A stretch of 64,000 bases of DNA from assembly GCA_003439945.1 (NCBI GenBank), contig QVRM01005270.1, positions 497,450 to 561,449 of the forward strand, read 5' to 3'. Source of the DNA: Dermanyssus gallinae (lineage: Eukaryota; Arthropoda; Arachnida; Mesostigmata; Dermanyssidae). Within the stretch, counting starts at the first letter, position 1, and the number at the start of each line of letters is the position of its first letter. Positions 1 through 14,278 of the stretch are shown here, piece by piece. The notes beneath the pieces were generated by a model. The model did not search any database, had not been told where the DNA came from, and was given only the letters and a program-made list of their open reading frames with translations. A program made the translations under genes and the position numbers.

Positions 1-854
1 GATTTGTTTAGTATCAGACACAACGTTCATTGAATTAGTCTGACATAATTAGTCTAACTTGGGCACTGTCGACGACTACCATAACACTGAATACAGCGTC
101 GCTTGCCCTATAAGCTAGAGGACCAAAAGTATGTGCACGTAAAAGGTTAGCTTTAGCTTCTCTTTGGCGGTGGATTTTCTCTGTTCACCATTAGCGTCAC
201 TATTTCCTCTTACTCTCCTGGGTGCCACACACGAAAACCGAGACAGTCTCTACATCTTCTACTATCCACGAACCGAGAAGAATCATAAGTCATATAGGGC
301 ATAGTGTATTCCAACTCTCCCGCAAGGCCTCGTTCAGTCTGCATACGTGCTGCTGCTGCTGCGACTTCCAGTAAGCCGTGGCCTTATTGATATGTGGTCA
401 CCTTGCTCTTCAGTCGTATGTTCGTCACGCCTATTCATCAGTTGGAGCAGATAATGGACAGCCAAATGGACTCGATATGCTTCCGTTTCGGGTTTCCGTC
501 TCGCTCTGTCGCCTTCCTTCGTACCTTGTGCCCTTTCAGTATGGATCGCAGTGGATCCAACTTTGGACGCCCAGCCGAAAATATCTCTTCCTCTTGTTCC
601 TTCCCTAGACGTATTGCTTGGATTCACTGCCGGTCACTGCCGAGTCAACCTGGCAAATATCGCGCGGCAGTAGCAAAAATGTCTGCAGTTTGTATGCCGG
701 TCTGTAGCGAGCGAGAAAAATATTGGCTAATGACTACATGTTTGCGAGAAGTTCGCGGGAGTGTAGAGTACTAACTGTCTTTCGTTAGGCCGGTGTTCCT
801 CACTGGATACGCATAAAAGCGTCGTGGAGATAGTTTACTGCTTGTAGAGAGCTG

Positions 855-907
<53 letters not shown>

Positions 908-2039
908 GGTCGTTTTGAAACAAATGTGCGTACAAGCCATTTTGCTACTGATGAAGCGCGGGCGACCAGTCAGTCACTGTACTTAAGCGTCGTAAATGCT
1001 AAAATACTTTAGTTCCTTATTCTCAATTGAGCCTGTACGTGTAGCCAGCTCGAAGGGCCGAAATGTACGAACCGGCATTTATGTATAGCCTTAGATCAAG
1101 ATCCGTAGTCCACGCCACAATGTCGTTCAACACATCTTGGAGTAACACCAATTGCTCGTTTTTGACAACGGAGTACATGTTGACGTCGGAGTACTTGTTG
1201 ACGTTCCCTTCGTAGACATTCACGTTTATTAAATAGGCTATTGTCCCACACACGAGTTAAATATCGCTACCGATAATATGTCGTAGCATGCTTTCTTTTA
1301 ACGTGGTTGTACAAGCTTCACGCGACGCGCTCGCCAAGGCAGAGTGTTTGATGTAAAGGGGAGTAACCAGCTTTGCGCTGTTATTGCTGTTATATTATAT
1401 AACTTGTTGTGATTAGTGTTGAAGCTTAGGGGAGATGCATGTCCCCAATTTATGCAAAAATGCATGTCCCCTAAAAATAGCTAGTAGAATGTCACGCTGA
1501 ATCTGGCGTTAAAGGTAGCTGAATGTCACCAAAGCAGGTGTTGGCACGACTGTGCTTCGATACGACTCTGGTAGCCGAACACGACCTAGGCAACGAACAG
1601 TAGCTCTCACCATCGTTTGCTTGTTTCTCTGAGTGTCCGGGCCGTGATGCGTATGTGCATCTTCTGATCGGTTCCACGAGTCGAGGAAACATCGCAATCA
1701 AGGCAGCAACGGTAGCGACAGAACCAGGGATCGTTTTGCTAATTAAAGCGATGCAGAAGATCATGGCGATGTATTGGTGGGCGTTAACAGGCGCTTCGGC
1801 CCCTTCCACCCATTCCACGCTACTTCAGCGTTGACTCAATTAGTAATCAGAGGAATAAGAGTGTTAGTGTCGTTAGCAGTTAGTTCATGAGTACTTGTCA
1901 TTTCAGATTCACTTGATTCTACAGTTCTGAGGCGTACATGGTTTATTATTATAATTATAATTATTATTATTACATGTTAAACAATGTTACAGTTGTGAGG
2001 TCTGCACGTATTATTGCAAAGTTTTTTAAATATTTAGTT
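1..2039. other. No gene recognised
   Basis: It contains only an (AT)n run at 858-905 and scattered short frames without homology, splice or repeat structure that I can identify. Confidence 0.5.
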
Positions 2040-2158
2040 CACTCCATGGCGCCTAAAATAGATGCCGCGTTCCCTCTGCAAACGGCCAAGGACAACGCTT
2101 GCCTTAAGAATTGACCCTCTCTTCGGTCGTTGGTGACCTCCTGAATTCGCTTACTTAA
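2040..2158 (-). mobile_element. LINE fragment, C-terminal RGNAA motif (copy 1)
   Basis: The minus strand reads REGQFLRQALSLAVCRGNAASILGAME, a segment found at the extreme C-terminus of many LINE-type ORF2 proteins (FLxQRLSLAIQRGNAAxxLGT). The 5' side of the fragment meets a (TTA)n run at 2160-2224. It is the shortest of four related pieces in the window and cannot encode a working protein. Confidence 0.6.

Positions 2159-2159
<1 letters not shown>

Positions 2160-2224
<65 letters not shown>
2160..2224. repeat. (TTA)n microsatellite abutting LINE copy 1
   Basis: About 21 TTA units directly at the broken end of the LINE fragment. Related TTA/AAT tracts at 6603-6623, 6768-6823, 7328-7353, 31169-31200 and 31661-31685 likewise border LINE pieces. 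Confidence 0.95.
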
Positions 2225-3709
2225 CAACAGTACGATTTGTTATTATGTAATCTTCGTTGACTGCGCTTCATATGATAAGGCTCCCACCGGCGTCGTAGCA
2301 CAAAGCAGTAGGCCAAAGCCAAGCCGATGGCGCCCCTAAACTCTCAGCAACTCCCCTTTCACCCTAAACCTCCCCCCCTCCCATACATGGCAGTCACGTA
2401 AATCGACGTAACAGTGCAGAGACAAGTGTCGGCCAGCCGGAAACAGCGGCACAAGGTCACGTCACCTGATCGGGTGACCCCTACGTGTAGCTACAGCATC
2501 ATGTCCACTTATTATCTAGCCTAGACAAGAAAGTCTACTCGGCGAATGTTTTGATAACCATGTGCCTAAGGTCATTAATAGGTGTTGACGTTGCCGTATT
2601 TTGCCGTTGGCATTCTGACGTTGCCATACAATTCATACAGGGAGACAACAAACGTGTTACATACACTACTGCTATTGTACTAGTGTCATATCGTACTTTA
2701 TGCACATAGCTTATACTGTTTATGTGTCATCGTTATTGCTGCTCAGAACAGGAACAGAGGAACAAAATAATAACGGGGAGTATATTCGTCCATGTCGTCA
2801 GTGACGTTTCAGGGTGGTAACGCATGCGCATGATTAAAATTAATTAGATTGCCAACAAAACGAAAGAGAGAGAGAGATAGAGATAGAGAGCTCGAGAGGG
2901 AGATAGAGTGTGTGGAGGGACTTGATCAGTGGGACCTAGTCTCGACAGGCCAAGCTCGCGGATGAATCGAGGGGCTGCAATGAATAGATCGCGACCTGCA
3001 TCGCGACCTTCCGGACCGCTGGCCGGAGGCCCGCTGGCTAGTTTTTGTACGCGACGAACCACACTACTAACTGACGTTGAGCGATCTATAATCAATTTCT
3101 GTGCACGAATAGGCTAGCGGCCAGAAGCCAGTGAAGGCCGGAGCCCGGGCGGGGAGAAAACAGCGACAGAACTGATGAAATTCTGAACAGTAGCCACAGA
3201 ATCATCACGGCACCATCTCCTCCGCCTTGTTATTCGGTTCGGCTGGCTGAACGTAGTAAGCAGCGCGTCGTAGACAAAGAGAGCCGAGCACAACTAAACA
3301 ATTATCCAACCACCGAAACACACAGACACACAGAAATATACACGCACATGATTGAAAGCTGCAATAAACGACACACGTTTTTGCTGTTGAGGTGTTGTGC
3401 TGCTGCTGCTGCTATTGATGTTGTATTTCTTGTTTCTACTGCTGCCGCTGATGCTACTGCATGTTTTAATGCAGACTTAAAACAGAGTCGAATTCAAGCA
3501 GCTGCTTGAACGCTTTAAACGACGTTTGCTTCGCCTCCGAGACACGCTTACTGACGCCACAAACGTTCGTGGGCGATGCCACCAATGTCTGGCCGATTGG
3601 CTTGTGGGTTTGTGGTCATCTCCTCCTCGTAGGTCGCGTGCACCACTTTCATGTCGTGTGCTACCGCGGTTCTATATACTACACACGTCGCCACAAGATG
3701 TCCGTAGCT

Positions 3710-3818
<109 letters not shown>

Positions 3819-4371
3819 TTGCTGGGAGCGCTTGTCCATCGATGTCAAGCGTAATGCCGTAGTGGTGAAGGACAGAAAGGGGACAAAGAGCTATATTGGT
3901 AACGTCACCGATCAGCCTTGTTGACAAACAACGACGACACTGTCGTTGAGACGACGTCTCGACGCGTCGCTCGCTGCCGCATAGCCTGCTACCACCGTAG
4001 CGAGCCTGTCCGACGTCTCTCTCTCTCTCTGAGAAGCGACATTTCGGCCGCCGGCCCATACGCTCGAAAGCTCGCTTCGGAGCCTCGGAGGACGTGTGTG
4101 GATGGATAGGAGAGCGTGTTAGGTATTTTTGCCATGCACGTATGTATGTATGTTTGTATGTCGGTTCTTTTCTTCTACTCGATCGACGACCTGTCTGTTT
4201 CGTGCTGCCTGGCTGGCCGGCAGTCTGGGTTTGTGTCGGTCGCGCTGGCTTCGTGCGTCGTCGTTCTTGTATTTCATTTCCGTGTGTGCGTCAGTGTATA
4301 CTTTGCACTCGACTAATTGTGTTTGCTGGGTACGATGCGGCCGTTGCCAGCCGTTCTGGTAGTTTGCCAAA

Positions 4372-4419
4372 ATTGTCGTCGTCGTCGTCGTTGTTGTTGT
4401 TTTTATTGTTGTTGTTTCT

Positions 4420-4450
<31 letters not shown>

Positions 4451-4473
4451 CGTTGTTGTTGTTGTTGTTGTCC
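4372..4473. repeat. GTC/GTT trinucleotide tract
   Basis: GTC units grade into GTT units. Comparable tracts are at 4617-4640, 5288-5344, 20101-20123, 22569-22648, 27290-27324 and 39877-40023. They produce poly-Val/Leu/Thr/Asn open frames without other coding support. Confidence 0.9.
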
Positions 4474-5025
4474 TTGTCGTTTAGAGGGCCGGCGGCCCTA
4501 AGGACAGGTGCTGTGGATTGTTTCGGGCTGCGACCGTCTTTGAACATGGCTCAAATGACGGCACCACCGACACAACTAACTTGGGCACCAGTCGTATTCA
4601 GCTAATTGACTGGCTCTTTGTTGTTGTTGTTGTTGTTATTCTCGCCGTCGCCGACGTTTCCCGGCACGCTGCAAGGTTTTCGTTTTGCACCAAGCCACTC
4701 TCGCTACACAACTCTTAGATAGATGTATGTCAAGGAAGGAAAATAGGACGGCAAAGCGAATATATATATATATATATACGGCAAAGCGAATATATATATA
4801 TATATATAAATGTATATATATATATATATTGGGAGAAAAATAAAACGGACACACAAAGCATTGTACATTTGTATATACATATATACATGTATCTCGGAAG
4901 GAAAATAGAACGGATGAACGAAGTGTGCCGTCGTCGTCGTCGATAAAGCGGCTACGCTTGCATTCCTTCTTTGCAGAAGACATTAAAAGTTATCTGGAGT
5001 CACACACAAACGCAATCACACACGC

Positions 5026-5203
<178 letters not shown>

Positions 5204-5852
5204 GTGTGTGCGTGTGGGCAGTAGTGTCAGAAGAAGTGGTCATTTGGCTGTACATATTGTACGGTGTACGTTGTAGCCGATACCAGGCGTCGTCGTCGTC
5301 GTCGTTGTCGTCGGCGTCGTTGTTGTTGTTGTTGTTGTTGTTGTCATAGCAATCAATCAGCAGTATCCACCCCACCACCCTGACCATGACCGTGTCCGCC
5401 GTATCGTCCGTGATGTCGATGTTCCATATGATAATGGTGTTAGTGGAACACGTGCATTCATGCAGGCATGCTCTTCCATCTGTTCATGCTTGATTTTTGA
5501 TGAAGAAGTGCGTCGTTTCATAACGTGCCCGTTTTTCGATCATGTACTTCGATGAACATGACTTATGCCGCGTGCCGGAAAGCTAATAATGCGCGTGTAC
5601 TGCAATATAAACACATAAATGCATGCATGTATGTATCCATCCATCCATCTATCCATCCATCCTTCGTAACGAGAGCATACGAGTACATACAGACGTACAC
5701 GACGCGCGTCGTGGCGACGGCGGTAGCCGAGCGGAATACACGACGAGCGAGAGATAGAGAGAGACCCGAGGTCTCGGACTTCAGACGGACGCTAATCGAC
5801 TTCTGTGTGTGTGACGCTTTGCTCAGATGACGATGAGATGCGATGATGACGA

Positions 5853-5965
5853 AATGGTGTATGGTGGTGGTGGTGGTGGTAGTAGTCGGTATGATAACGG
5901 TCAATGATGGTGATGGTGGTAATGATGATGATGATGATGATGGTGGTGATAATGATTATGGTGAT
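5853..5965. repeat. GGT/GAT trinucleotide tract
   Basis: Mixed TGG/TGA triplets, which read as poly-His/Ile/Thr on the minus strand. Simple repeat only. Confidence 0.85.
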
Positions 5966-6029
5966 AGTTGTCCTCATTATAACCGTCATGCTGTCAATAA
6001 TGGCTGGCGATGATGGCGTCCCATCATAA

Positions 6030-6283
6030 ACATCTGCTGCTGCTGCTGCTGTTGTTGTAGTTGTTGTTAGTGCTGCTGCTGCCGCTGCTGCCGCTGAGTA
6101 CCGGTGTCGTGGTCCGTCGTCATCAGCAACAAGAAAACCGTCGTTATCTCAGCAACTTTGCCGGCGCCGACGAAGCCTCGCTTGTTTGGGATCGGCAACA
6201 CAGTTGCAACAACAACAACAGCAACAACGACAGCGACAGCAACAACAGCAGCAGCGACAGCAACAACAGCAGCAGCAGAAGGA
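6030..6283. repeat. CTG cluster and CAA/CAG cluster
   Basis: CTG/GTT triplets at 6030-6095 and CAA/CAG/CGACAG triplets at 6200-6283 are separated by about 100 bp of non-repetitive sequence. Long frames on both strands arise from these triplets. No splice-supported gene was recognised. Confidence 0.8.
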
Positions 6284-6633
6284 AAGGATGAGATAGGGAG
6301 GGAAAGGAGCATAAGGAGGATAAGTAACCAGTGGACAATAAAACGATGAAAAGGAACGATGAACGAAGAACAGAATAGGAACAGAATATGACGGAGGGCG
6401 ATGAGGGGGATTGAAGAAGATGCAGAAGAAGAAGAAGAAGATGCACAATGCACAACCGATGATGAAGACCAGGTAGAAGAAAAACGATGTAATGACAACG
6501 ACGTCGAAGAACAAGCCCGTGCTGACTGACCCGCATAGCCGCACGTTAGCAGCCAAGCACCATGCAAGCGTTACTAGTGGAATCGTGGTGGCGAGAATAG
6601 TAGTAATAATAATAATAATAATATATTTTTTTG

Positions 6634-6765
6634 AAACAGGGGTTTATTATTATCATTATGTACATGTATCACAATTACTAATATATTAATTATATAACAT
6701 CATTGTTATTGCTTGAATGTCGCTCAACATCATCTTGGCGTTGCCTCCCTGAAGCTCCAGTAACA
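6634..6765 (-). mobile_element. Possible LINE 3' fragment
   Basis: A minus-strand piece (about 6730-6765) resembles the RGNAA motif as LELQGGNA. The adjoining 6634-6672 segment (GGTTTATTATTATCATTATG, then TACATGTATCACA) closely matches 36571-36612, suggesting a shared 3' end of a retroelement. It is bracketed by (AAT)n at 6603-6623 and 6768-6823. Confidence 0.4.
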
Positions 6766-6879
6766 CAATAATAATAATAATAATTAAAAAAAAAATAATA
6801 ATAATAATAATAATAATTTATATTGTTCATTTATTTAGGAATTTAATATATACATGTGAATGTTTAAATCCACGGCGCC

Positions 6880-7320
6880 GATGGCTCACTCTTCATCTAT
6901 CACTCGTGTCCGAGTGGAGTTTTGCCCGATCCCTGACGCGAAGACGCGGGTCCATCCAGTCTTTCATAGTTCCGAGCACCGAAATCGCGTTACCTCTCTG
7001 AATCTCTAGGGAAAGCCGTTGGCAGAAGAAAGTGCCCGCCCTCTTGTCCGTCGTAGCCTGCTGTAAAGCGTCGCCAATCTGGGAAATTAGCGTCGTTGTG
7101 AGGGGCCCAGGGCCACCCAGCGTCTCGAATGCGAAGAGTGAAAAGTGGTACGCCCGGCCTAAGTTCGCATACTTTCTTATCTTTGATGTCTCGGCGCGGG
7201 AAGCGGCAGTTCCTGGGCGAGAAGCGCCGGGACCGACAAGGGAGGGGGTCAGAGAGTCGGTCACCGTCGTATCCCACACCAGGGAACGACCCTTGTAGAA
7301 AGGTATCAAAGTCAGGCCGT
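6880..7320 (-). mobile_element. LINE fragment, C-terminal region (copy 2)
   Basis: This minus-strand frame of about 139 residues includes GPGASRPGTAASRAETSKIRK, FSLFAFETLGGPGPL, FCQRLSLEIQRGNAISVLGT and MKDWMDP. It matches copy 3 (31290-31662) along nearly its whole length. The frame is open but is only the end of an ORF2. It starts and stops against (AAT)n runs on both sides. The reverse-transcriptase core is absent. Confidence 0.75.
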
Positions 7321-7349
7321 CGGGGTATTAATAATAATAATAGTAATAA

Positions 7350-9051
7350 TAATAACAGAAATGTCGATGAATATCGAGCAAGTGTTCGAGCTGCGCTTGA
7401 ACATAACGAGCACAACGACGACCAATACGCAACCAAATGGACAAACACCGACATAGAACGACTGCCAATCTACCGTCTGATCGACCGACCGACAAATTAG
7501 TCCGTCTATCGCCGACGGTACGCGCCGTATAAAATGTACACGTATTGTACGGCTTGCTTTGTCGTAATTGCTAGACATAAACTCGTAAACTGCATGAGGC
7601 ACACAGCGGGCGCCGTTGTTTAAACCAATATATAGTGTGGTACTCACAAACCCACTAAAATCCACACGCTCTGTTTGCTACCTGTTATTGGAACGCGGGG
7701 GGGGGAGGCGGGGGGGAAAGACTGCCACCGTACTGTTTTTGTGAATTTACTCTACTCGGCCAACTTTAACTTAAGCCGTGTAGTCTGCTCGACAATGAAG
7801 AGCTTGATTTTGTGTGGTGATTTTTGTCGCCTCCGACATAAGTGTTGCGAATGTTCGTAAGATATTATTATTAATATATGGTAGTATAGCTTTTAGCTCT
7901 GAGTGTGCGTCCATCACTCAGCGTCGAGAAAAAAAAACACACCCATAGCCTTTATAGAATATGCATCTGGCTACGCCCCCGGCCGCTTTGGATTACAGTG
8001 AGGGGGGTACTTAGTTTAGAATATGTCGACAGGGCTGTGAGCTGCCCAAAGGTTCATAATCACTGCTTTGTGCCGATTGCGCTGGATACATTGAGTCGCA
8101 TCAGCGTGGCTATTATGGAAAAGTTATCTCTGAACACGACATCGCGACACAACGCGCCCGATAGACAGGTGATCAATGCGAGGCTCGGACAGTTCGTACA
8201 GCCTGCGCTCAATTGGTCGGTCGCAGCCACACGATTGCGTAATTGTGCACAAATACTGCCAGAATATCGGCAAACGCAGCTTGGCGTGGCTCGATCCGCC
8301 TACGGGCCGCCTACGGGCCCGAGAGTTGCAAAGCTTTCGCCCGATCAGACTGATTCACGTTGGCTGCGTTTGGCGTTTTTGTCGTTAACTCTTATTCTTC
8401 CGGGGCGCGGAAGCAGCCCTATCGAGGAACAGATCACGGTCGAATCCTTTTGTAGCGGCCTGGGCGGCTAAAACGCATCGTTCGAAACGGGGCGTTGCCA
8501 TGGCGATTAACCATGATTAGCGGACAATCGCAAGTTCGAGCCCCATCCTTGCTGGTTGTTCTCGTTAGACGTGGTTGTCATTGCTCTGCTGCTGCTGCTG
8601 GACCTCATACATCTGAGAAGGAGAAAACCTATGTGAATCCAGTAACAGGAGGGGCGGTGATGACGGTGGGGGTGCATTTAGACGCTATCGTGCCACAGAC
8701 ATCTTAGCTTAGCCTATTAGACGAGCGTCTAAAAAGTGGTTATCAGAGCGTTCAAAAAATCGCAATGAGGACGGCGACGCACTTCTGACAGCCACATCGT
8801 TGGCGGCGAGGATTGTCGACGAGTCGTTTCCTCTCTTCTGTTTTCGTTGCCACTGTCTGTATTGAGGCGGTAGCTACATGCTTTCCAATTTTACACACAT
8901 GTTCGCTAAGTAGACTGTGATAGATTTTCAAGGTGATCGTGCGCATTGAGAAACACTCACAATTATTTATCTGCCTCTCTCTCCATATATATATATATAT
9001 ATATATTTTATGGGGTTAAATGCAGTTACGCACTACCGCTACAACTTGGAA

Positions 9052-9118
<67 letters not shown>

Positions 9119-9374
9119 CGGCGTAAACGGCGAGTGTAGCAGTGATTTGCTAAACGATTGAAGGCTATTTTCAGAAGGGATAGTCTAAAGTGTAGATTTT
9201 GCACTACATATGAAATAAGAATCATTGTTTAGTTTTCAATAATCAAATTTCTGATTGTTTTAACACAGTGAATGCTAAACCGCCGCTGCGCTAGCACCGA
9301 ACAAGCAATGCGTTTAAAACCAGTAAAAGATTATATATATATATATATATATACATATATATTTTGTTTATGTA

Positions 9375-9415
<41 letters not shown>

Positions 9416-10628
9416 TACCTTCAATGATGTGTGCTTATGCTTGTTTCTTGCAATGATTCTAATCTAAAATGATTAATGGCGTCGGTCGTTGCAATTAGTT
9501 AACAGCTAGCTCACCTTTTAGACTTATTTCCCTTCCCTACGCTGACAGCGGCAGCAAGGGGCGCACCTAGCTTGTATTTGAACGGCCTTGAATGGCAGAA
9601 GTTGTTTGGACAAAGACTACGCCGCAAGGCTTAGCCAGAGATTGTCGAGTACATGAAGGTCATAGATAACATCAAGTGTCATTTCTATGACTTTCGGTGT
9701 ATGACATGTTATTCTCATGATGACGCTGTATGATATATTGCATGAGCTATGTATTTTAAATTATAGAGTTGTCCATACTGCGTTTAGCTTTCCAGAGGCG
9801 TCTGATGATTATGAAATTTCGCATACATTTTGCAATGCTTCATTTTGTAAGCGTTTCGAATTTGGAGACAATCGAGAGTCAAAACTGACATAAGTCGGAA
9901 TGCTTTTATATATCTAAAGATGCATAGAGCCGCTGCATTTCTGTTAGATATTACCAGGATAAAATGTACACTTTAGTTTCATTACGCACACAAAATTCTG
10001 TGATCTGATAGGGAGCTGAACAGAGAAAGAAAGCGATGCTTGCAATATCATGGAACGCGTTGACATCCTTATTATTTAGAACTCAATCACTGAACGTGAT
10101 TGCATCATTGTATTTTTTAATTATCCACGTAGATGCATTTATTTAAATTCAACAAACAATCAGAAAATGAGCATCAAGGCATCAATCGGGTCTACGGTTT
10201 CCCAAAAAGCAGGTAACAATAGCTGCGATTACGGCTCTGCAACAGCAAAAGAAAGCACAGGTTTTTCAAACGGCTGATTCAGCCATGTGCTCATGTCTAG
10301 AAAAACAGCGGCGAAAACAACAACATTAAGGACAATTCACCTAATAGGCTTTCTTAGCGTAACGAGCAGGGTCAATTGTCCTCCACCCTATTTTGGTCGT
10401 TGCAATAAGCTGTAGACGCTGTCGTGTTTGTCATCATTGTTGTATTGTGAGGTCTCTTCTAAATCCAAAAACCGACAAAAACATACACTAGGGTTGCATC
10501 TTTAGCGCTTTTGTCTCAAGGCTTCATTCGCAGTTGCCTACCAAGTCTTGCTAGCCCATCACTGTTGCTATGCTGTTCATCTGGTCCAGAGTACCTGGCG
10601 TCAGTTGACACACGCCGGTGCTGATGAG

Positions 10629-10669
<41 letters not shown>

Positions 10670-13600
10670 CATATATCATTACAACTACAGCTACTAATCG
10701 GCGCGGTTAGCACACCTCATAAACATCCGTCAAATATGCCACAGCCCTTCTCACCTAGGGTACGATCTTAGCTTAGCGTATCCTGACGGTCGTATCCGTC
10801 ATGTTCGTGAATGTTATTTTCTACTGGTCACTGGTAGTACTCCTATTTCTAGTATTTTGATTGTTGTCGTTACTTATTGGTACGAATACTCTATTACATG
10901 TACACACATTTATTTACGAAATAGAATAATATAGTTAATAATAATGCCAGTTGTTGTTGTAGTAGTAGAGAGATAACTAAACTACAACGACTGTGGTGGC
11001 GGCTGGACGTCCTAAAAGGCCGACTGCTTCATAGATTCTTCAGCCATGCATCTAGACGACGCCATAGCTAACATTTCCTTCGCCGACTGGGACGACGTCG
11101 GCTTCTCTGTGTAACGCTTCACAGTCCCATAGCGTTGGTGGGAAATGCAGTAAAGTTGTTGCATTGTCGACAAACTGAGAAGAATTGAACGGGTGTCGTC
11201 TATTCGTCGTTACTTCTGGTGGCGGACACGAAAATACAGCTTGCTTCCTGCGAGAACAAAGAAGGAAAACAAATGTTCACAGTCGAGACAGCCGAAATGA
11301 CGACAACTTGGCTCTCTACACGAGAAACTATGACGAGAAAACAGAGTCGGTCGCAGCGGGAATTTGCAAGATAAACACTTTCGTTAGCACCATCATTTGG
11401 CCTCGCTTTCCTCGATTCTGTAAGAGGAAGAAGCGCCCTCGATTTTACAACATGTCACACTGGAGCGGCGACGACTCCTGTTGTTGTACTGGCTATTTTT
11501 ATTTTTGTTGTTTTATATATTATTATATATTAATTTTTTTGTTATGTAGTGTACGTATAGCCGTTGTTGTTGTTGTTGCTGCTGCTGCTGCTGCGATTAT
11601 TGTGTTCATCGACGCTGCAGCTTTAGAAATATGTTTTGATCTTATTGAAGTCGCGTGTTGTTATTTGTGGCTACTCAATTATTGTGACGTAATTGTAGAA
11701 AATACGTTTTGAGCAAACATCACTCTGAAAACATGATAGATATACTATATATAGCTGTTGTATTAATTATTAAAACAATTGCTGATTAAATTTAATTTTT
11801 TTTTAAAGTTCTCTCGTGCACGTCTAAGTGGTGGTGTAGGCATGTTGTTTCCACAAACCTGATCTGACCCATGATCTATTTTTATTATAGCAGCAGCCGT
11901 ATGGTGTGGTTTAGATTTTCTTTTTGTCGGCAGACCTCTATTTACCACAGAACCGCGTGGCAGGCATTGGGATGGGTGCAATACACCGCATCATGCGGTC
12001 TTTAAACGGCGGCTCAATTTGTTGAAACCTAAATGTCGATGTGGTTACTGTTATTATAGTTGTTTATTTTGAGATGATTTTCCCGAAACAAGGAATAAAC
12101 CTATAACATAATCCAAACTATTTTCTTCGTCGAGAAACGCTGATGGACGTCCAGACCATTGGGAGTCTTATATATATATATAGGAGCCGCCGCTACGAAG
12201 TTCTTCAGAGGCGGCTCACTAATTTATATTATTTTCCTGTTGCCTACACTTTGGTAAGCCAATCAGGATGTCAGTTGATTGGGGAGTGGGTGTACACGCA
12301 TCGCTCATGCATGTATCGCTTTTATATGCTGTTGTGTAAGTGAAGTCTGGAGGAAGTCGCCATCGGAGACCCCCCACCGCTTGCACAGTGATGAAGTCAA
12401 ACAAGGGGCCTCACACGAGTATGGTTGTGGTCATTTAATCTGTAGGATGAGGCAAGAAATTCGTTTGATCGTCTGAGGTGCTGGTCAAGGACGTTTTACG
12501 AGGTTGCCTGTGGATGGAAAGATGTCGGCAATAACATCAACACCAACAATAGATGCCGCTGCGGAGGGCTCGAAGCACATATTTTCTCCATGTACTACAG
12601 GCTAATGCGACAGCTACAGCTTGGCACAAATGTCTGCGCACTGGAACAGCAGTGCTTTAGACGACACGATCTTGGTGTTGTGCTGTTGTTCACGTCGTTG
12701 CCATCACGGCTCTGATTGACGAAGTGAAGCAATGGCTTGTAGCCGAATACAGATACGCATAGGGGGGCCGAAATCCTCGTTTAGGTTTTACTAACCAGAT
12801 ACATCGCGTCACGCTCTGTCCTATACGACATAGATGAGAGGACACAGATGTTGCCTACATTATGCCAGCATACTAGTGAGATGCGGAGGCACCTTCCCCC
12901 GGAGTGGAGAGAGGTAGGTACCACATCGAATACCGAATTAAATGTGTCACTACGTTCCTCTTCTGCACTGTTCGTGTTTGTTTAGCATAAACATGTAAAA
13001 CATCATTGCCTCCGCACAGCCATCGAAGTGGGACACACGAAGTTGTACGCAGCCCTAAAACGCGGAGCGGAGAAAGTAACAACGGGGATTTTTTTCTGAA
13101 CAAGACGCGAAACCAACGGTGAGTGCGCTAATGCATTTCTCATACTATCTTCTGCTACAAGGCAAAGTTGCATTTGTCGACGAGGCGTTTCGTAAATTCT
13201 CCTTGTTTTCGGTCCTATAGACTTAATGCTATCATCTATCTAATGGATCTAACTGCACTGCACATTGGGATCACTCATCGACCGACCATTGCTACATTGG
13301 TCGGTAATAATTTGCTTTAAATTCGCATTTTAGCTCGTGCCACAACGAAGGTCGTTCCTTGGGGGGGGGGGGTATATGTAAGGCAATTTTGTAGCGCCTT
13401 TATGGCAGTACTTGTACAAATGACTGTCAAAACAAACATTAAGGTTTGTCCGAAGGTACCCCTTGTAGAAGAATGATAAAAGCAGATGCCGCAAAAAATC
13501 GTACGTATCTCGTTATATACTCAAATCAACGACTGGTCATTCATTCTTACATAGGTGGTTTCCAATTTAGAGCACAGGTTTCTCAATAATAGAAAAAAAA

Positions 13601-13700
13601 CAACAACTGGTGCATGCCTTCGCCATTTGATAAAAGCAAGTTTTTGCAAATGTATTGTATTTTTGCTTTCTTTATGATAGCTTAGTTGTTGTTAATGTTA
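7350..13700. other. No gene recognised
   Basis: It holds (AT)n runs (8983-9118, 9331-9413, 10632-10665) and two longer unrecognised frames at 7905-8471 and 11185-11712 (plus). The second turns into poly-Val/Ala from a GTT/GCT tract at 11560-11595. The 9420-10620 stretch is AT-rich with nothing recognisable. Confidence 0.45.
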
Positions 13701-13860
13701 TTGGCTATCGTTGATGTTATTGTTGCTTACTCTTGTCCTTGCTGTTGTCGTTGTTGTTGTAGTTGTTGCTGATTTTGCTATCTTTGGTCATTCGCGTTGC
13801 TATTAGGGTTAGCTCCGCTGTTATTTTGATAACGCTAACGGCGGCTACAACAGCAATAAA

Positions 13861-13977
13861 AACAACAACAACAAGAATAACAATGGTAACAACAACAACA
13901 ACAACAAGAATAACAATGGTAACAACAACAACAAGAATAACAATGGTAACAACAACAACAAGAATAACAATAATAAC
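13861..13977. repeat. 27-bp minisatellite, four units
   Basis: The unit is (AAC)4-AAGAATAACAATGGT. Four tandem copies are present; the second has two additional AAC triplets (33 bp) and the fourth ends AATAAT instead of ATGGT. It appears to have arisen from an AAC microsatellite that acquired an interruption and then expanded as a longer unit. Confidence 0.85.
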
Positions 13978-14278
13978 AAATACTATTATTACGGCCTCTA
14001 CGACTGCGAGGAATGGTGTCACGCTGATCGCCCACGTCATCACTGCCGGCATTGGCACTGCGCTCTCTCTAGCCACGGTCGACCGGGCACAGCCGAGTCG
14101 TCGATGTGTTTGTCTTTTCTGTGTAGCGTCCGTTTAGCTTCTGTCCTCCTGTCGGTATTGCATATATAGATAGATAGATAGATATTCGATTACCATTATT
14201 GTTATCATTATTTGTCGAACTACTGTCGACGAAACTGTAACGAAACCCGACCTGGCGACTTAACTACTTCTACTACTA

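Noticed and set aside
5640..5668. CATC repeats as a possible CRISPR-like or satellite array
   Set aside because: A short tetranucleotide microsatellite with no spacers; no CRISPR is expected in an animal genome.
7980..8070. hAT-like terminus GGTTCATAATCACTG
   Set aside because: Resembles the right end of some hAT elements, but no matching left end, 8-bp duplication or transposase was found.
7905..8471. 188-codon plus-strand frame
   Set aside because: No recognisable family, no splice context and no start context; recorded as unproven within the 7.35-13.7 kb interval.
8496..8560. tRNA-like stretch with AAGTTCGAGCCC after GGGGCGTTGCCATGGCG
   Set aside because: The B-box match is partial and no convincing anticodon arm could be drawn; left as unproven.
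11185..11712. 175-codon plus-strand frame
   Set aside because: The second half is a GTT/GCT repeat translation and the first half matches no family I know.
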